A stretch of 64,000 nt of DNA from Gelatiniphilus marinus (GTDB lineage: Bacteria > Bacteroidota > Bacteroidia > Flavobacteriales > Flavobacteriaceae). Each line of letters opens with the position of its first letter. The stretch's first letter is position 1. Where the stretch lies: the NCBI RefSeq assembly GCF_042678305.1, contig NZ_JBHUDT010000001.1. The stretch is one strand, 5' to 3'. The position numbers were made by a program, and so were the translations under genes. Below the pieces are notes generated by a model. That model was not told where the DNA came from and ran no database searches. It saw nothing but the letters and a program-made list of their open reading frames with translations. Shown here piece after piece: positions 15,227 to 23,382 of the stretch.

Positions 15227-17593
15227 TCATCCTTTAATAATGGCTTCGTCTAAATTGAATATTAAGCTAGAAAGCATGGTATAAGCATATTCGGTTTTTG
15301 AAGCACTACCCGTTTTGGCTATTTGTTGGGTATTGGTTTCAAACTCTTTTTCAACAGTTTGCACATAATCAATTAAGGTTTGTAATTCGTATTCATTAGG
15401 AAAACGAGAGGTTATTTTTCTGAAAATAAGTTGTACCCTTTCCTTTCGGGATAGGGTTTTGTTTTTCATTATATTTTTCGCTAAATGCGTTGCAGCTTCA
15501 ATAAGTTGCGGATCGTTAAGCATTACCAAAGCCTGTAATGGTGTGCTGGTTTTTTGGCGTTTAACTTCGCAAAAATCGCGGGTTGGCGCATCAAAAGTCA
15601 TCATTGATGGTGGCGGAACTGTACGTTTCCAAAATGTGTATAAGCTTCTTCTATATAAATTTTCACCTGTATCTGGTATGTATTTTGCGGTACTTCCACC
15701 ACCACCGCCAGTTGTTTCTGCCCATAGCCCCGGAGGTTGATACGGTTTTACACTTGGCCCTCCAATTTTGTTAACCAACAAACCACTTACTGCTAATGCA
15801 TTATCGCGAATCATTTCTGCGGTTAGTTTACTTCTCGAATATCTTGCTAAAAACACATTATCTGGATCTAATTCTAATAAATCAGGTGTTATTTTAGAGG
15901 TTTGTTTATAGGTGTTGGACATGACCAAACGTTTGTACATTTTTTTCATGTCCCAACCTTCTTCCCTAAAAGTAACAGCCAACCAATCCAGTAATTCCGG
16001 GTGCGATGGTAAGGCTCCTTGGTTACCAAAATCTTCTGAAGTTGACACAATACCCACACCAAAAATGTCTTGCCACATGCGGTTTACGGCAACTCTTGCA
16101 GTTAATGCATTATCTTTATGGAAAAGCCATTTGGCAAGTCCCAATCTGTTTTTTGGTAATGAATCTGAATATTTTAAAATAAAGTTTGGTGTGCCCAATG
16201 CTACCTCTTCATCCGGTGCATCGTATTCCCCGCGCTTTAATATACGGGTTTTTCTGTTGGGCGCATTGTCTTTCATTACCATAAGCTTTACCTCTTTGAT
16301 AGAGTCCGGTAAGTTTATAAATGCTAAGGTTTCATCAATTTCCTTCTGAGTGATAGTAATGTTGGGTTGAGGAATTTCGCCATAATCGATTTGTCCTTTT
16401 TCATCTACTTTATTGAAAAACCCATAAAACGCATAAAACTCTTTTTGCGAAATGGGGTCGTATTTATGGTCGTGGCATCTGGCGCATTCCATGGTTAAGC
16501 CCATAATGGCTTTTGATGTGGTATTGGCTCTATCCATAACGTATTCCACACGATATTCTTCATCAATCACACCACCTTCTTGGGTGATTTTATGATTTCT
16601 GTTAAATGCCGTAGCCACGATTTGCTCGGGTGTTGCATTGGGTATTAAATCGCCTGCCAACTGCCACTTTACAAACGTATCATAAGGCATATTTCTGTTA
16701 AAAGCACTAATTACCCAATCGCGCCAAGGCCACATAATACGCTCTAAATCGTCTTGATAGCCATGGGTATCGGCATATCTGGACAGATCTAACCAAGTTG
16801 CCGCCATACGCTCGCCGTAGGCCGTTGAGGCCAATAATTTATCGACTACCTTTTCGTAAGCATTGGCATCTTTATCATTAATAAAAGCATCAATATCTTC
16901 TATGGTTGGCGGAAGCCCTGTGAGGTCAAAAAACACCCTTCTAATTAACTGTTCCTTTGAAGCTGCTTCAGATGGTTTTAAACCCTCTTTTTCCAATCGC
17001 TTTGCGATAAAATAGTCAACTTGGTTACTTGCCCAATCTTTGTTTACTATTTTGGGAAGTTCCTTTTTTTTAGGCGGTAAAAAAGCCCAATGCGTTTTCC
17101 ATTCGGCACCTTGTTCTATCCATTTAATCAATACCTGTTTTTCGTATTCAGACAAGGTTAAATTTGAACTAAGTGGTGGCATGATTTGCTGAGGATCGGT
17201 ATTTGTGATTTTAAAAACCAACCTACTTTCCTCTGGTTTTCCGGGAACTATGGCATGATTATTTAAATTGCTAGCCAATGCTTTATAAGCACCTGCTTTG
17301 GTATCTAGTCTTAAACCTGCTTCTCGGGTACCTTCATCTGGTCCGTGGCATAAATAACAACGATCTGACAGTATAGGTTTTACATCAAATATATAATCGA
17401 TATTATCGGGTAAGCTGGTTGTATTTTCGTTTGATGTTAAATTAGAATTTTGGGTCGAGCTTACATTATCAACAGATTGATAGGAACCACCTGAAACAAA
17501 AACCCCATACTTTATTAAACAAACCATGGCAAAAGGCACTAAAAAACAGAGTGTTAAAACCAAGCGATTTTTAGATTTTTTACCTTTTGCCAT
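15227..17593 (-). CDS. Planctomycete-type cytochrome c protein (PSCyt1-DUF1549-DUF1553)
   Basis: A 788-residue protein with one N-terminal membrane anchor (about 10-32) followed by a PSCyt1-type haem domain (CYLCH at 79-83, with REAGLRLD and IMPPLSS), a DUF1549 domain (about 185-390) that holds a second CxxCH (ECARCHDHKYDPIS) and a DUF1553 domain (about 480-760, with NRMWQDIFGVGIV and the Arg/Asp-rich TFDAPTRDFCEVKRQ). The two CxxCH sites predict covalent c-type haem. These proteins are abundant in Planctomycetes with sulfated-glycan enzymes; their reaction is unknown. It is the first gene of the five-gene redox module, 101 bp after the GH20-GH92 pair, and appears transcriptionally continuous with the genes down to 912. 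Confidence 0.87.
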   Translation of the reverse strand: MAKGKKSKNRLVLTLCFLVPFAMVCLIKYGVFVSGGSYQSVDNVSSTQNSNLTSNENTTSLPDNIDYIFDVKPILSDRCYLCHGPDEGTREAGLRLDTKAGAYKALASNLNNHAIVPGKPEESRLVFKITNTDPQQIMPPLSSNLTLSEYEKQVLIKWIEQGAEWKTHWAFLPPKKKELPKIVNKDWASNQVDYFIAKRLEKEGLKPSEAASKEQLIRRVFFDLTGLPPTIEDIDAFINDKDANAYEKVVDKLLASTAYGERMAATWLDLSRYADTHGYQDDLERIMWPWRDWVISAFNRNMPYDTFVKWQLAGDLIPNATPEQIVATAFNRNHKITQEGGVIDEEYRVEYVMDRANTTSKAIMGLTMECARCHDHKYDPISQKEFYAFYGFFNKVDEKGQIDYGEIPQPNITITQKEIDETLAFINLPDSIKEVKLMVMKDNAPNRKTRILKRGEYDAPDEEVALGTPNFILKYSDSLPKNRLGLAKWLFHKDNALTARVAVNRMWQDIFGVGIVSTSEDFGNQGALPSHPELLDWLAVTFREEGWDMKKMYKRLVMSNTYKQTSKITPDLLELDPDNVFLARYSRSKLTAEMIRDNALAVSGLLVNKIGGPSVKPYQPPGLWAETTGGGGGSTAKYIPDTGENLYRRSLYTFWKRTVPPPSMMTFDAPTRDFCEVKRQKTSTPLQALVMLNDPQLIEAATHLAKNIMKNKTLSRKERVQLIFRKITSRFPNEYELQTLIDYVQTVEKEFETNTQQIAKTGSASKTEYAYTMLSSLIFNLDEAIIKG

Positions 17594-17672
17594 TGTTGCC
17601 GATTTTATTTGTAAAACATTTATATTAAGCAGAATATAATGTTAATCAAAAAAAATTCGACGAATAACGCTA

Positions 17673-17690
17673 TCCCATAGCTTGATGGGA
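17673..17690 (-). terminator. Small hairpin between the GH20 gene and the redox module
   Basis: TCCCAT and ATGGGA form a perfect 6-bp stem around a 6-nt loop, in the 101-bp gap between the GH20 stop and the DUF1553 start. There is no long T-run on the minus strand, so it is more likely a partial attenuator or an mRNA processing or stability site than a full terminator. Confidence 0.35.
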
Positions 17691-17694
17691 GTTT

Positions 17695-20019
17695 TTAACG
17701 CACTATAATTTCGTCAACAAAAATCCATGTGTCATTTCCGTTTTCAGATGTCTTTAAATTTTTGGCTTTAACTTTTACAAATCGCGCTTTTTGCGTGTTA
17801 AAATCAATACTAAAATCTTTAAGCGTTATTCCTGGGTTGTTTTTATACGGCCTATCGATTTTCCCTACACTTGTAAATGATTTTCCGTCGTTAGACACCA
17901 ATACTTCAACCTGCGTTGGAAAATAGATACTTGGACCTTGGCTTTCCATAGTGCCAACAGATACGTTAGAGATTTCGGTTTCATCTTCTAAATCTATGGT
18001 TAATTCCATGTCTTTTACCAACCACGCTTGCCATTGGCCATCATGAAAATTTTTAGTGCCACGAACAATATTTACCATATTTCCTGCACCTTTGCCTTTG
18101 TAACTATCGCTGTATTTGGTATTGTAAGTTACTTTTTTACCAACTGCCTTATGGTAATTAAAGGTCTTTTCGAATACTTTTCCAACAGGTTTATTATCTT
18201 CGAAAAGCGACGCTTTAATGGTTGTAGTTGAATTGATTTCGATAGGTTTGGTATAAGTTGTTGCAGTTTCATCAAGTGGTGCATCGTTTAATGCATATCG
18301 AATGTCTGCCACAGGAAACTCGTTTTTTAAAGATACCGTAATGGTATTTGTGGCCTCATCAACCTCGGTTTCAGATGTTATGGTGTAAGCGCTTTTAGCG
18401 TAATTAATGCCTTGATGCTGGTAACGTTTAAAAATATTTTCCATACGCGAAGAAAAATCGACCCAATCGCGACTGGATTTTGGGCTCCAAACGGCTTCAG
18501 ACATGGCCGCCAATCTGGGGAAAATCATATATTCAGAATGCGATTCGGTGGTTATATGTTCAGCCCATAAATTAGCTTGACCGCCTAAAACATGTTTAGC
18601 TTGTTCTTCGCTCATACCATCTACAATAGGATCAAATTGATATACTTTACTTACTGGCGAATGGCCGCCCCACGCCAAAGGTTCGGTATCCATTGGGCCT
18701 TGGTAGTGGTCGAAATAACAATGTGTTCCGGGTGTCATTACCACATCGTGCCCTTCTGCAGAGGCTTCTAATCCGCCTTTAACTCCGCGCCAGCTCATTA
18801 CTGCAGCTCCGGGTGCTAAACCGCCTTCTAAAATTTCATCCCAACCAATAAGTACACGTCCTTTTGAGCTTATAAAACGCTCCATACGCTTAATAAAATA
18901 ACTTTGTAATTCTTCAACAGATTTAAGTTGTTCGTCCCGCATGCGCTTTTTACAATGCGGACATTTTTCCCAATTGGTTTTGGTAGCCTCATCGCCACCA
19001 ACATGAATGTATTTTGATGGGAACAATGCCATTACCTCAACCAAAACATCTTCTAAAAACTCGAAAGTAGAATCTTTACCAGCACAATAAATATCTGTTA
19101 TTGGCCATAAACCACCCGATGGCACTGGTACCGGTTTCTCTAAACACGACAAATCCGGATACGAAGCAATGGCGCTGGTAACGTGTGCTGGCATTTCAAT
19201 TTCTGGCACAACGGTTACACCACGACTTTCAGCATAAGCTACAATTTCTTTAATATCGTCTTGGGTATAAAAACCACCGTAAGTTGCTTTTTCGTCTAAT
19301 TTTGGTGTGTAACGTCCATCCCATGGTTTATCTTCTTGATCGACTCTCCAAGCACCAACCTCGGTAAGTTTTGGGTATTTTTTAATTTCGATTCGCCAAC
19401 CTTGGTCATCTATCAAATGAAAATGAAAGGTATTCATTTTATGAAATGCCAATCGGTCAATCGTTTTTTTAATATATTCCTTTTGAAAGAAATGACGCGA
19501 CACGTCAAGCATCAACCCACGCCATTCAAAACGTGGTTTATCAGCTATTTCAACATTAGGAATTACCCAACTAATATCTGCTATTTTAGTTTGCGATTCA
19601 ATGGCTGGTGGCAGTAATTGCCTTAAGGTTTGAATACCGTATAAAAATCCGTTAAAATCGTTGGATTGAATTGTTATAACATCATTTTCAACCATTAATT
19701 TATAGCCTTCGTCTTCAATATCTTCGGAAGTTTTAAATTGAATGTAATTCGATTTTGGTTGTGTGTCAACCGTTTTTAATTCCCAACCTTGAGCTTCTTT
19801 AAACCTGTCGATTAAAATTTGTGCCGCGGCAGATTGCGCTTTGTCGGCAACATAAAATACCGTGTTTTTGTTAAACTGAAAGTTCCCTTCAATTAATTTT
19901 AGGCTTTCAGGTTTTGGAATCACGTGAATGTCGCTTTCGGTAAACACCTTGGTTTCTTTAGTGTTACAACCAAAAAAAATCAAACTTAATGCGAATACTA
20001 ATACTACTTTTAATTTCAT
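17695..20019 (-). CDS. GH20 beta-N-acetylhexosaminidase lipoprotein with HEX_C and F5/8C-like C-terminus
   Basis: I start at the ATG at 20019, which gives MKLKVVLVFALSLIFFGC, a lipoprotein signal; four codons upstream only a TTG is available. Domains are GH20b N-terminal (about 30-160), the GH20 barrel (about 162-510) with RGLMLDVSRHFF, FHLIDDQGWRIEI and the catalytic Asp-Glu pair in HVGGDEAT (Asp343-Glu344), a chitobiase/HEX_C-type domain (RYALNDAPLDETATTY), and an F5/8C-like module ending DTWIFVDEIIV. GH20 enzymes remove terminal beta-GlcNAc or GalNAc by substrate-assisted catalysis. Here the likely target is GlcNAc on trimmed N-glycan antennae or chitobiose. It is 16 bp after the GH92 copy C gene. 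Its C-terminal module matches those on 2963, 9787 and 11927. Confidence 0.93.
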   Translation of the reverse strand: MKLKVVLVFALSLIFFGCNTKETKVFTESDIHVIPKPESLKLIEGNFQFNKNTVFYVADKAQSAAAQILIDRFKEAQGWELKTVDTQPKSNYIQFKTSEDIEDEGYKLMVENDVITIQSNDFNGFLYGIQTLRQLLPPAIESQTKIADISWVIPNVEIADKPRFEWRGLMLDVSRHFFQKEYIKKTIDRLAFHKMNTFHFHLIDDQGWRIEIKKYPKLTEVGAWRVDQEDKPWDGRYTPKLDEKATYGGFYTQDDIKEIVAYAESRGVTVVPEIEMPAHVTSAIASYPDLSCLEKPVPVPSGGLWPITDIYCAGKDSTFEFLEDVLVEVMALFPSKYIHVGGDEATKTNWEKCPHCKKRMRDEQLKSVEELQSYFIKRMERFISSKGRVLIGWDEILEGGLAPGAAVMSWRGVKGGLEASAEGHDVVMTPGTHCYFDHYQGPMDTEPLAWGGHSPVSKVYQFDPIVDGMSEEQAKHVLGGQANLWAEHITTESHSEYMIFPRLAAMSEAVWSPKSSRDWVDFSSRMENIFKRYQHQGINYAKSAYTITSETEVDEATNTITVSLKNEFPVADIRYALNDAPLDETATTYTKPIEINSTTTIKASLFEDNKPVGKVFEKTFNYHKAVGKKVTYNTKYSDSYKGKGAGNMVNIVRGTKNFHDGQWQAWLVKDMELTIDLEDETEISNVSVGTMESQGPSIYFPTQVEVLVSNDGKSFTSVGKIDRPYKNNPGITLKDFSIDFNTQKARFVKVKAKNLKTSENGNDTWIFVDEIIVR

Positions 20020-20035
20020 TTGTCTATTCAATTAA

Positions 20036-22255
20036 TTAGGGTTTATTAGGCGAGTTTGTCATTTTAAAAACCAATGTTCCGCCGTTTATTATCTCTTTAT
20101 GTTCAATATAATTTCTATTGATTTTCTTTCCGTTAAGGCTAATGGATTCAATGTATATATTAGCTTGTGAATTGTTAATGGTTTCAATTATAAATTGTTT
20201 TCCGTTTTCCAAATTAATGGTGGCCTTATCAAAAAGTGGCGAACCTAATTGGTACAAACCTTCGGCTGGATTTACCGGATAAAAGCCCAAACTGCTAAAA
20301 ATATACCACGAGGACATTTGTCCGCAATCTTCATTTCCGCAGTGGCCATTCGGTTCATTTTTATATTGGGTCTCAAGAATTTCGCGCACCCTGAATTGGG
20401 TTTTCCAAGATTTATCAATATAATTATACAAGTAAGCTACGTGGTGACTGGGTTCGTTGCCGTGTGCGTATTGCCCAATCATGCCTGTACTGAAAATGGG
20501 CAATTTATCGGTTGGCAACGGATTTAACGTAAACATCGAATCCAGCTTTTGCTCAAATCGCTCGTTGCCACCAACGGTTTTAATGAGCCCGTTTACATCG
20601 TGCTGCACCGACCAAAAATATTGCCATGCGTTGCTTTCGCAGAAATATGCCGAATAATCTTTGGGTACAAAATCTTTTATAAACGTACCATCTTCAAGTT
20701 TCGGACGCATAAAAGTGCTCTTTGCATCGTACATATTTTTCCAATTTTCCGAGCGTTTTAAAAAGTACTCGTAATCATCGGTTTTATTCAAAGCCTTTGC
20801 AAATTGTGCCACGCACCAATCGCCGTAAGCGTATTCCATGGTTTTGGAAACCGACCAGTTTTCGTGCGCTTCATCAACAGGAATAAAACCAAGTTTTTTA
20901 TACACATCAATTTGTCGGCCGTCGTCCATCACACTAGCTTTACAAGCTTCAAAAGCCAATTCAACATCAAAATCGATGCCCTTAAAATAAGCATCGACAA
21001 TGACCGGAATGGCGTGGTAGCCAATCATCATATTGGTTTCGTTCCCCTGCATGGACCATACGGGCAACAATCCGGTTTCGTTGTAATGTGCCAATAAGGA
21101 TTGAATCATATCGCCCACGCGTTCAGGATGCATAATGGTGTACAGCGGATGTGCCGCTCTGTACGTGTCCCACAACGAAAAGGTGTCGTAACGCTCGTAA
21201 CCATCGGCATGCATCATGGTATGGTTGGCACCTTTGTAATTGCCGTTGTGGTCGCTTAAAAGCGTGGGCGCCAACATGCTTTGGTAAAGCATGGTATAAA
21301 AAATATGTTTTTGGGTTTCGTTTTTGGTTTCGATGCTGATTTTTTGCAATTGATTTTCCCAAATGCTATCGGCTTGTTTTCTGTAAGTTTCAAAATCAAA
21401 ATGAGGGGCTTCTTTTTCCAATGACAATTTTGCGCCTTCAATATTCCCTGTTGAAATCCCCGTTTTTAATATGATTTCTTCGCCTTCAACGGTATTGTAA
21501 TTTAAAATGATTTTTGTGTTTTTCGCTTTCGCGGAATCTCGACTATCGGGATTTATTAGCGTATCATTTTGATACAATTGATACGAATCAAAAGGTTTTG
21601 AAAATTCCATTTGAAAATACACGCGCTGATCCTTTGCCCAACCTGTGGATTTTCGGTAGCCTTCGATTGTGGTATTGTTTATAACTTTAATATACGTGTC
21701 GGTTGGCGCATCCCAATTGAGCGCATATCCCAAATCGATGTGGATTTGCGACAAGCTATCTTTTGGGAAGGTGTATTTATGAATGCCCGTGCGTTTGGTC
21801 GCGGTAACTTCGGCCTTAATGGCATAATCCAATAAATCGACGCTGTAATAACCGGGTGATGCCGCTTCTTTATCGTGCGAATAACTAGAAAAAGGCCTAA
21901 AACCATTGGCTTCGATACGCTCATTAAAACGGCTATTGGTAGGCATGACCAAAATATCGTATAAATCGCCCGCGCCCGTGCCGGTTAAATGCGTATGCGA
22001 AAACCCAGAAATTATGGAGTCTTGGTAAAAATAACCCGCAATGCGATCCCAACCCGGAATACCAATGTCGGGGCTTAGTTGCACCATGCCAAACGGTACG
22101 GTTGCACCGGGATAGGTGTTTCCGGGGCCATCGGTGCCTATAAACGGATTGACATAATGGGTTAATTTTTTAGCCTTAACGGAATCATTTTTATCCAATG
22201 CACAGCTAAAAAAGAACATGCAAACTATGATTAAAACGAAACTATTTTTAAACAT
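20036..22255 (-). CDS. GH92 alpha-mannosidase lipoprotein (copy C)
   Basis: A 739-residue lipoprotein (FFFSC, Cys18). GH92 landmarks are HYVNPFIGTDGPGNTYPGA, SGFSHTHLTGTGAGDLYD, WDTYRAAHPLY (362-372), CESNAWQYFWSVQHD (Glu540 the likely acid; the usual EGN is ESN), AHGNEPSHHVAYLYN (597-611) and GHCGNEDCGQMSSWY (637-651). The GNEPSHH and GNEDCGQ signatures match copy D at 29822 and differ from copies A and B, so C and D probably share a linkage preference, most simply alpha-1,2 or alpha-1,3 mannose. It is first in a two-gene unit with the GH20. The 389-bp stretch upstream carries a gene remnant and a hairpin. Confidence 0.95.
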   Translation of the reverse strand: MFKNSFVLIIVCMFFFSCALDKNDSVKAKKLTHYVNPFIGTDGPGNTYPGATVPFGMVQLSPDIGIPGWDRIAGYFYQDSIISGFSHTHLTGTGAGDLYDILVMPTNSRFNERIEANGFRPFSSYSHDKEAASPGYYSVDLLDYAIKAEVTATKRTGIHKYTFPKDSLSQIHIDLGYALNWDAPTDTYIKVINNTTIEGYRKSTGWAKDQRVYFQMEFSKPFDSYQLYQNDTLINPDSRDSAKAKNTKIILNYNTVEGEEIILKTGISTGNIEGAKLSLEKEAPHFDFETYRKQADSIWENQLQKISIETKNETQKHIFYTMLYQSMLAPTLLSDHNGNYKGANHTMMHADGYERYDTFSLWDTYRAAHPLYTIMHPERVGDMIQSLLAHYNETGLLPVWSMQGNETNMMIGYHAIPVIVDAYFKGIDFDVELAFEACKASVMDDGRQIDVYKKLGFIPVDEAHENWSVSKTMEYAYGDWCVAQFAKALNKTDDYEYFLKRSENWKNMYDAKSTFMRPKLEDGTFIKDFVPKDYSAYFCESNAWQYFWSVQHDVNGLIKTVGGNERFEQKLDSMFTLNPLPTDKLPIFSTGMIGQYAHGNEPSHHVAYLYNYIDKSWKTQFRVREILETQYKNEPNGHCGNEDCGQMSSWYIFSSLGFYPVNPAEGLYQLGSPLFDKATINLENGKQFIIETINNSQANIYIESISLNGKKINRNYIEHKEIINGGTLVFKMTNSPNKP

Positions 22256-22257
22256 GA

Positions 22258-22374
22258 TTATTTGTTTATTAAGGCTTTGGTTTCTTTTATCGTATTTAAA
22301 TATTCATCGGTTAACGTTGGCCCATCAAAAAAGGTAACGCCCTTTGCGCCGTTATTTTTTAGTTTATAAAATGC
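22258..22374 (-). pseudogene. C-terminal remnant of a duplicate of the GHL10-like lipoprotein gene
   Basis: The minus strand reads 38 codons and a stop, including NNGAKGVTFFDGPTLTDEYL, nearly identical to the last residues of the intact gene at 23383-24522. There is no start codon, and an in-frame stop lies just upstream. Forty-five bases (22297-22341) match 23422-23466 exactly, so the duplication is recent. The remnant ends 2 bp upstream of the GH92 copy C start codon. It is either the scar of a tandem duplication with loss of most of one copy, or the trace of an insertion of the two small genes between copies. Confidence 0.9.
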
Positions 22375-22471
22375 TTTTTTAATTTTTCGACCAAGTTAAA
22401 TAAAGGTAAATATACGCCTATTTATCTGCTTATAAAACTGAATAAGTATTTAAAACCATTACATAAGCAGA

Positions 22472-22520
22472 CCTGTTAAGTTTAGTATGCTGAACTCGTT
22501 ACAGCATCTAACCCAACAGG
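22472..22520. repeat. Imperfect inverted repeat (hairpin)
   Basis: CCTGTT (22472-22477) and ATGCTG (22487-22492) pair with CAGCAT (22502-22507) and AACAGG (22515-22520) around a 9-nt loop (22493-22501). Two 6-bp stems are separated by unequal internal loops of 9 and 7 nt. It could be a dispersed intergenic palindrome or a weak terminator for the upstream lipocalin-like gene on the minus strand. Confidence 0.5.
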
Positions 22521-22644
22521 ACTGATAAGGTTCTCAAAAAGTTGATTGTTAATTACGAAAAATCATTCTGTTACATCTTCTTATAGATTATTTCCAAAAA
22601 AAGTTTTTTTTATTTTTTAAATAGCTTTCATTTTTGAGCTAGCT

Positions 22645-23079
22645 TTAATTTACCTTTTTAAACATAAAGGCACAACCTTCAGGACAGCTGGGTTCTATTG
22701 GGGTTAAAATTAAATACGTAGCATCTTCAAAACTATAAGAATGTTTACTTTTAAAGGTCTTGTTCGGGTTATCACAAACAATAGTGGTTTCTATTGTGCT
22801 ATTTCCCGGTTCATTTTGAACAGCATAAGTACTACTACTGATACCATTACAATCTGATGGATGTATTTCAGATTCATAACTAAAATCCTTATTGAAAATA
22901 ATCTTATAGCCATTTTCAACTTGTTGCCAACCGCTTGGTGAACCGTCAACATTGTTTGCTGTACTTTTAATTAACTGCCAAGTCCCATAAACTGAAGCAT
23001 CCGTTTGGATATTTTCCTCGTTTTGGCTACAGGAACCAATTGCAAGCGTTAAACTAAGCATTAAAACTAAATTTTTCAT
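22645..23079 (-). CDS. Small lipocalin-like lipoprotein
   Basis: A 144-residue lipoprotein (lipobox AIGSC, Cys17). The mature part starts with YGTWQLIKSTANNVDGS, the typical opening of the Bacteroidota lipocalin-like family, followed by alternating beta-strand-like segments (YKIIFNKDFSYESEI, TYAVQNEP, ATYLILTPIEP) and several Cys (DCNG, IVCDN, SCPEGC) that could form disulfides. The ligand is unknown. It is bracketed by the two copies of the GHL10-like C-terminus, which suggests arrival or retention during the duplication rather than a role in glycan breakdown. It appears independent of its neighbours. Confidence 0.65.
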   Translation of the reverse strand: MKNLVLMLSLTLAIGSCSQNEENIQTDASVYGTWQLIKSTANNVDGSPSGWQQVENGYKIIFNKDFSYESEIHPSDCNGISSSTYAVQNEPGNSTIETTIVCDNPNKTFKSKHSYSFEDATYLILTPIEPSCPEGCAFMFKKVN

Positions 23080-23094
23080 TTTCTTTATTTTTTT

Positions 23095-23289
23095 TTATTC
23101 GATGATAATTCGATGCGTTTCGTGGGCATCAGTTGTTGTAATTTTTAAGATATAAATGCCCTTTTTATATCTAGATACATTAATTTCCGTTTGGTTGCGT
23201 AAATTTCCTTTTAAAATAAGGTTGGAATAGAAATCGTAAAGTTCGTAATGCACGACATCTTCGTTTTGGTTAGCAAAAATTTTATCCAA
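23095..23289 (-). CDS. Short T9SS sorting-domain-like protein or remnant, start uncertain
   Basis: The 64-residue reading frame looks like a type A T9SS C-terminal sorting domain: VHYELYDFYSNLILKG, then INVSRYKKGIYILKITT and a basic end HRIIIE. No ATG is available; the nearest alternative start is TTG at 23289. The frame stays open upstream to about 23349 and there encodes IYHFLIIVSFLNLDKIF, a signal-peptide-like hydrophobic stretch that would need an ATT start. It is therefore either a tiny secreted protein made of signal plus sorting domain, or the 3' scrap of a lost T9SS substrate. It lies 15 bp upstream of the lipocalin-like gene. Confidence 0.45.
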   Translation of the reverse strand: MDKIFANQNEDVVHYELYDFYSNLILKGNLRNQTEINVSRYKKGIYILKITTTDAHETHRIIIE

Positions 23290-23382
23290 ATTTAGGAAAG
23301 AGACGATTATTAAAAAATGATAAATATCATCATTTTCTTTTTCAATAGTTTAAAAGCATAACTGTTTTAATCGTTTTTTAAA

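Larger units (their letters stand above)
22256..22644. other. 389-bp intergenic stretch upstream of GH92 copy C
   Basis: It holds a C-terminal gene remnant (22258-22374), an imperfect hairpin (22472-22520) and otherwise AT-rich sequence. The promoter of the GH92-GH20 unit should lie here, but I see no exact TAnnTTTG box on the minus strand. Confidence 0.7.

Noticed and set aside
13765..17593. Reading DUF1501/DUF1553 genes as proof of a sulfated algal polysaccharide locus
   Set aside because: There is only one sulfatase and no laminarinase, carrageenase, agarase or alginate lyase; the enzyme set fits N-glycans better.
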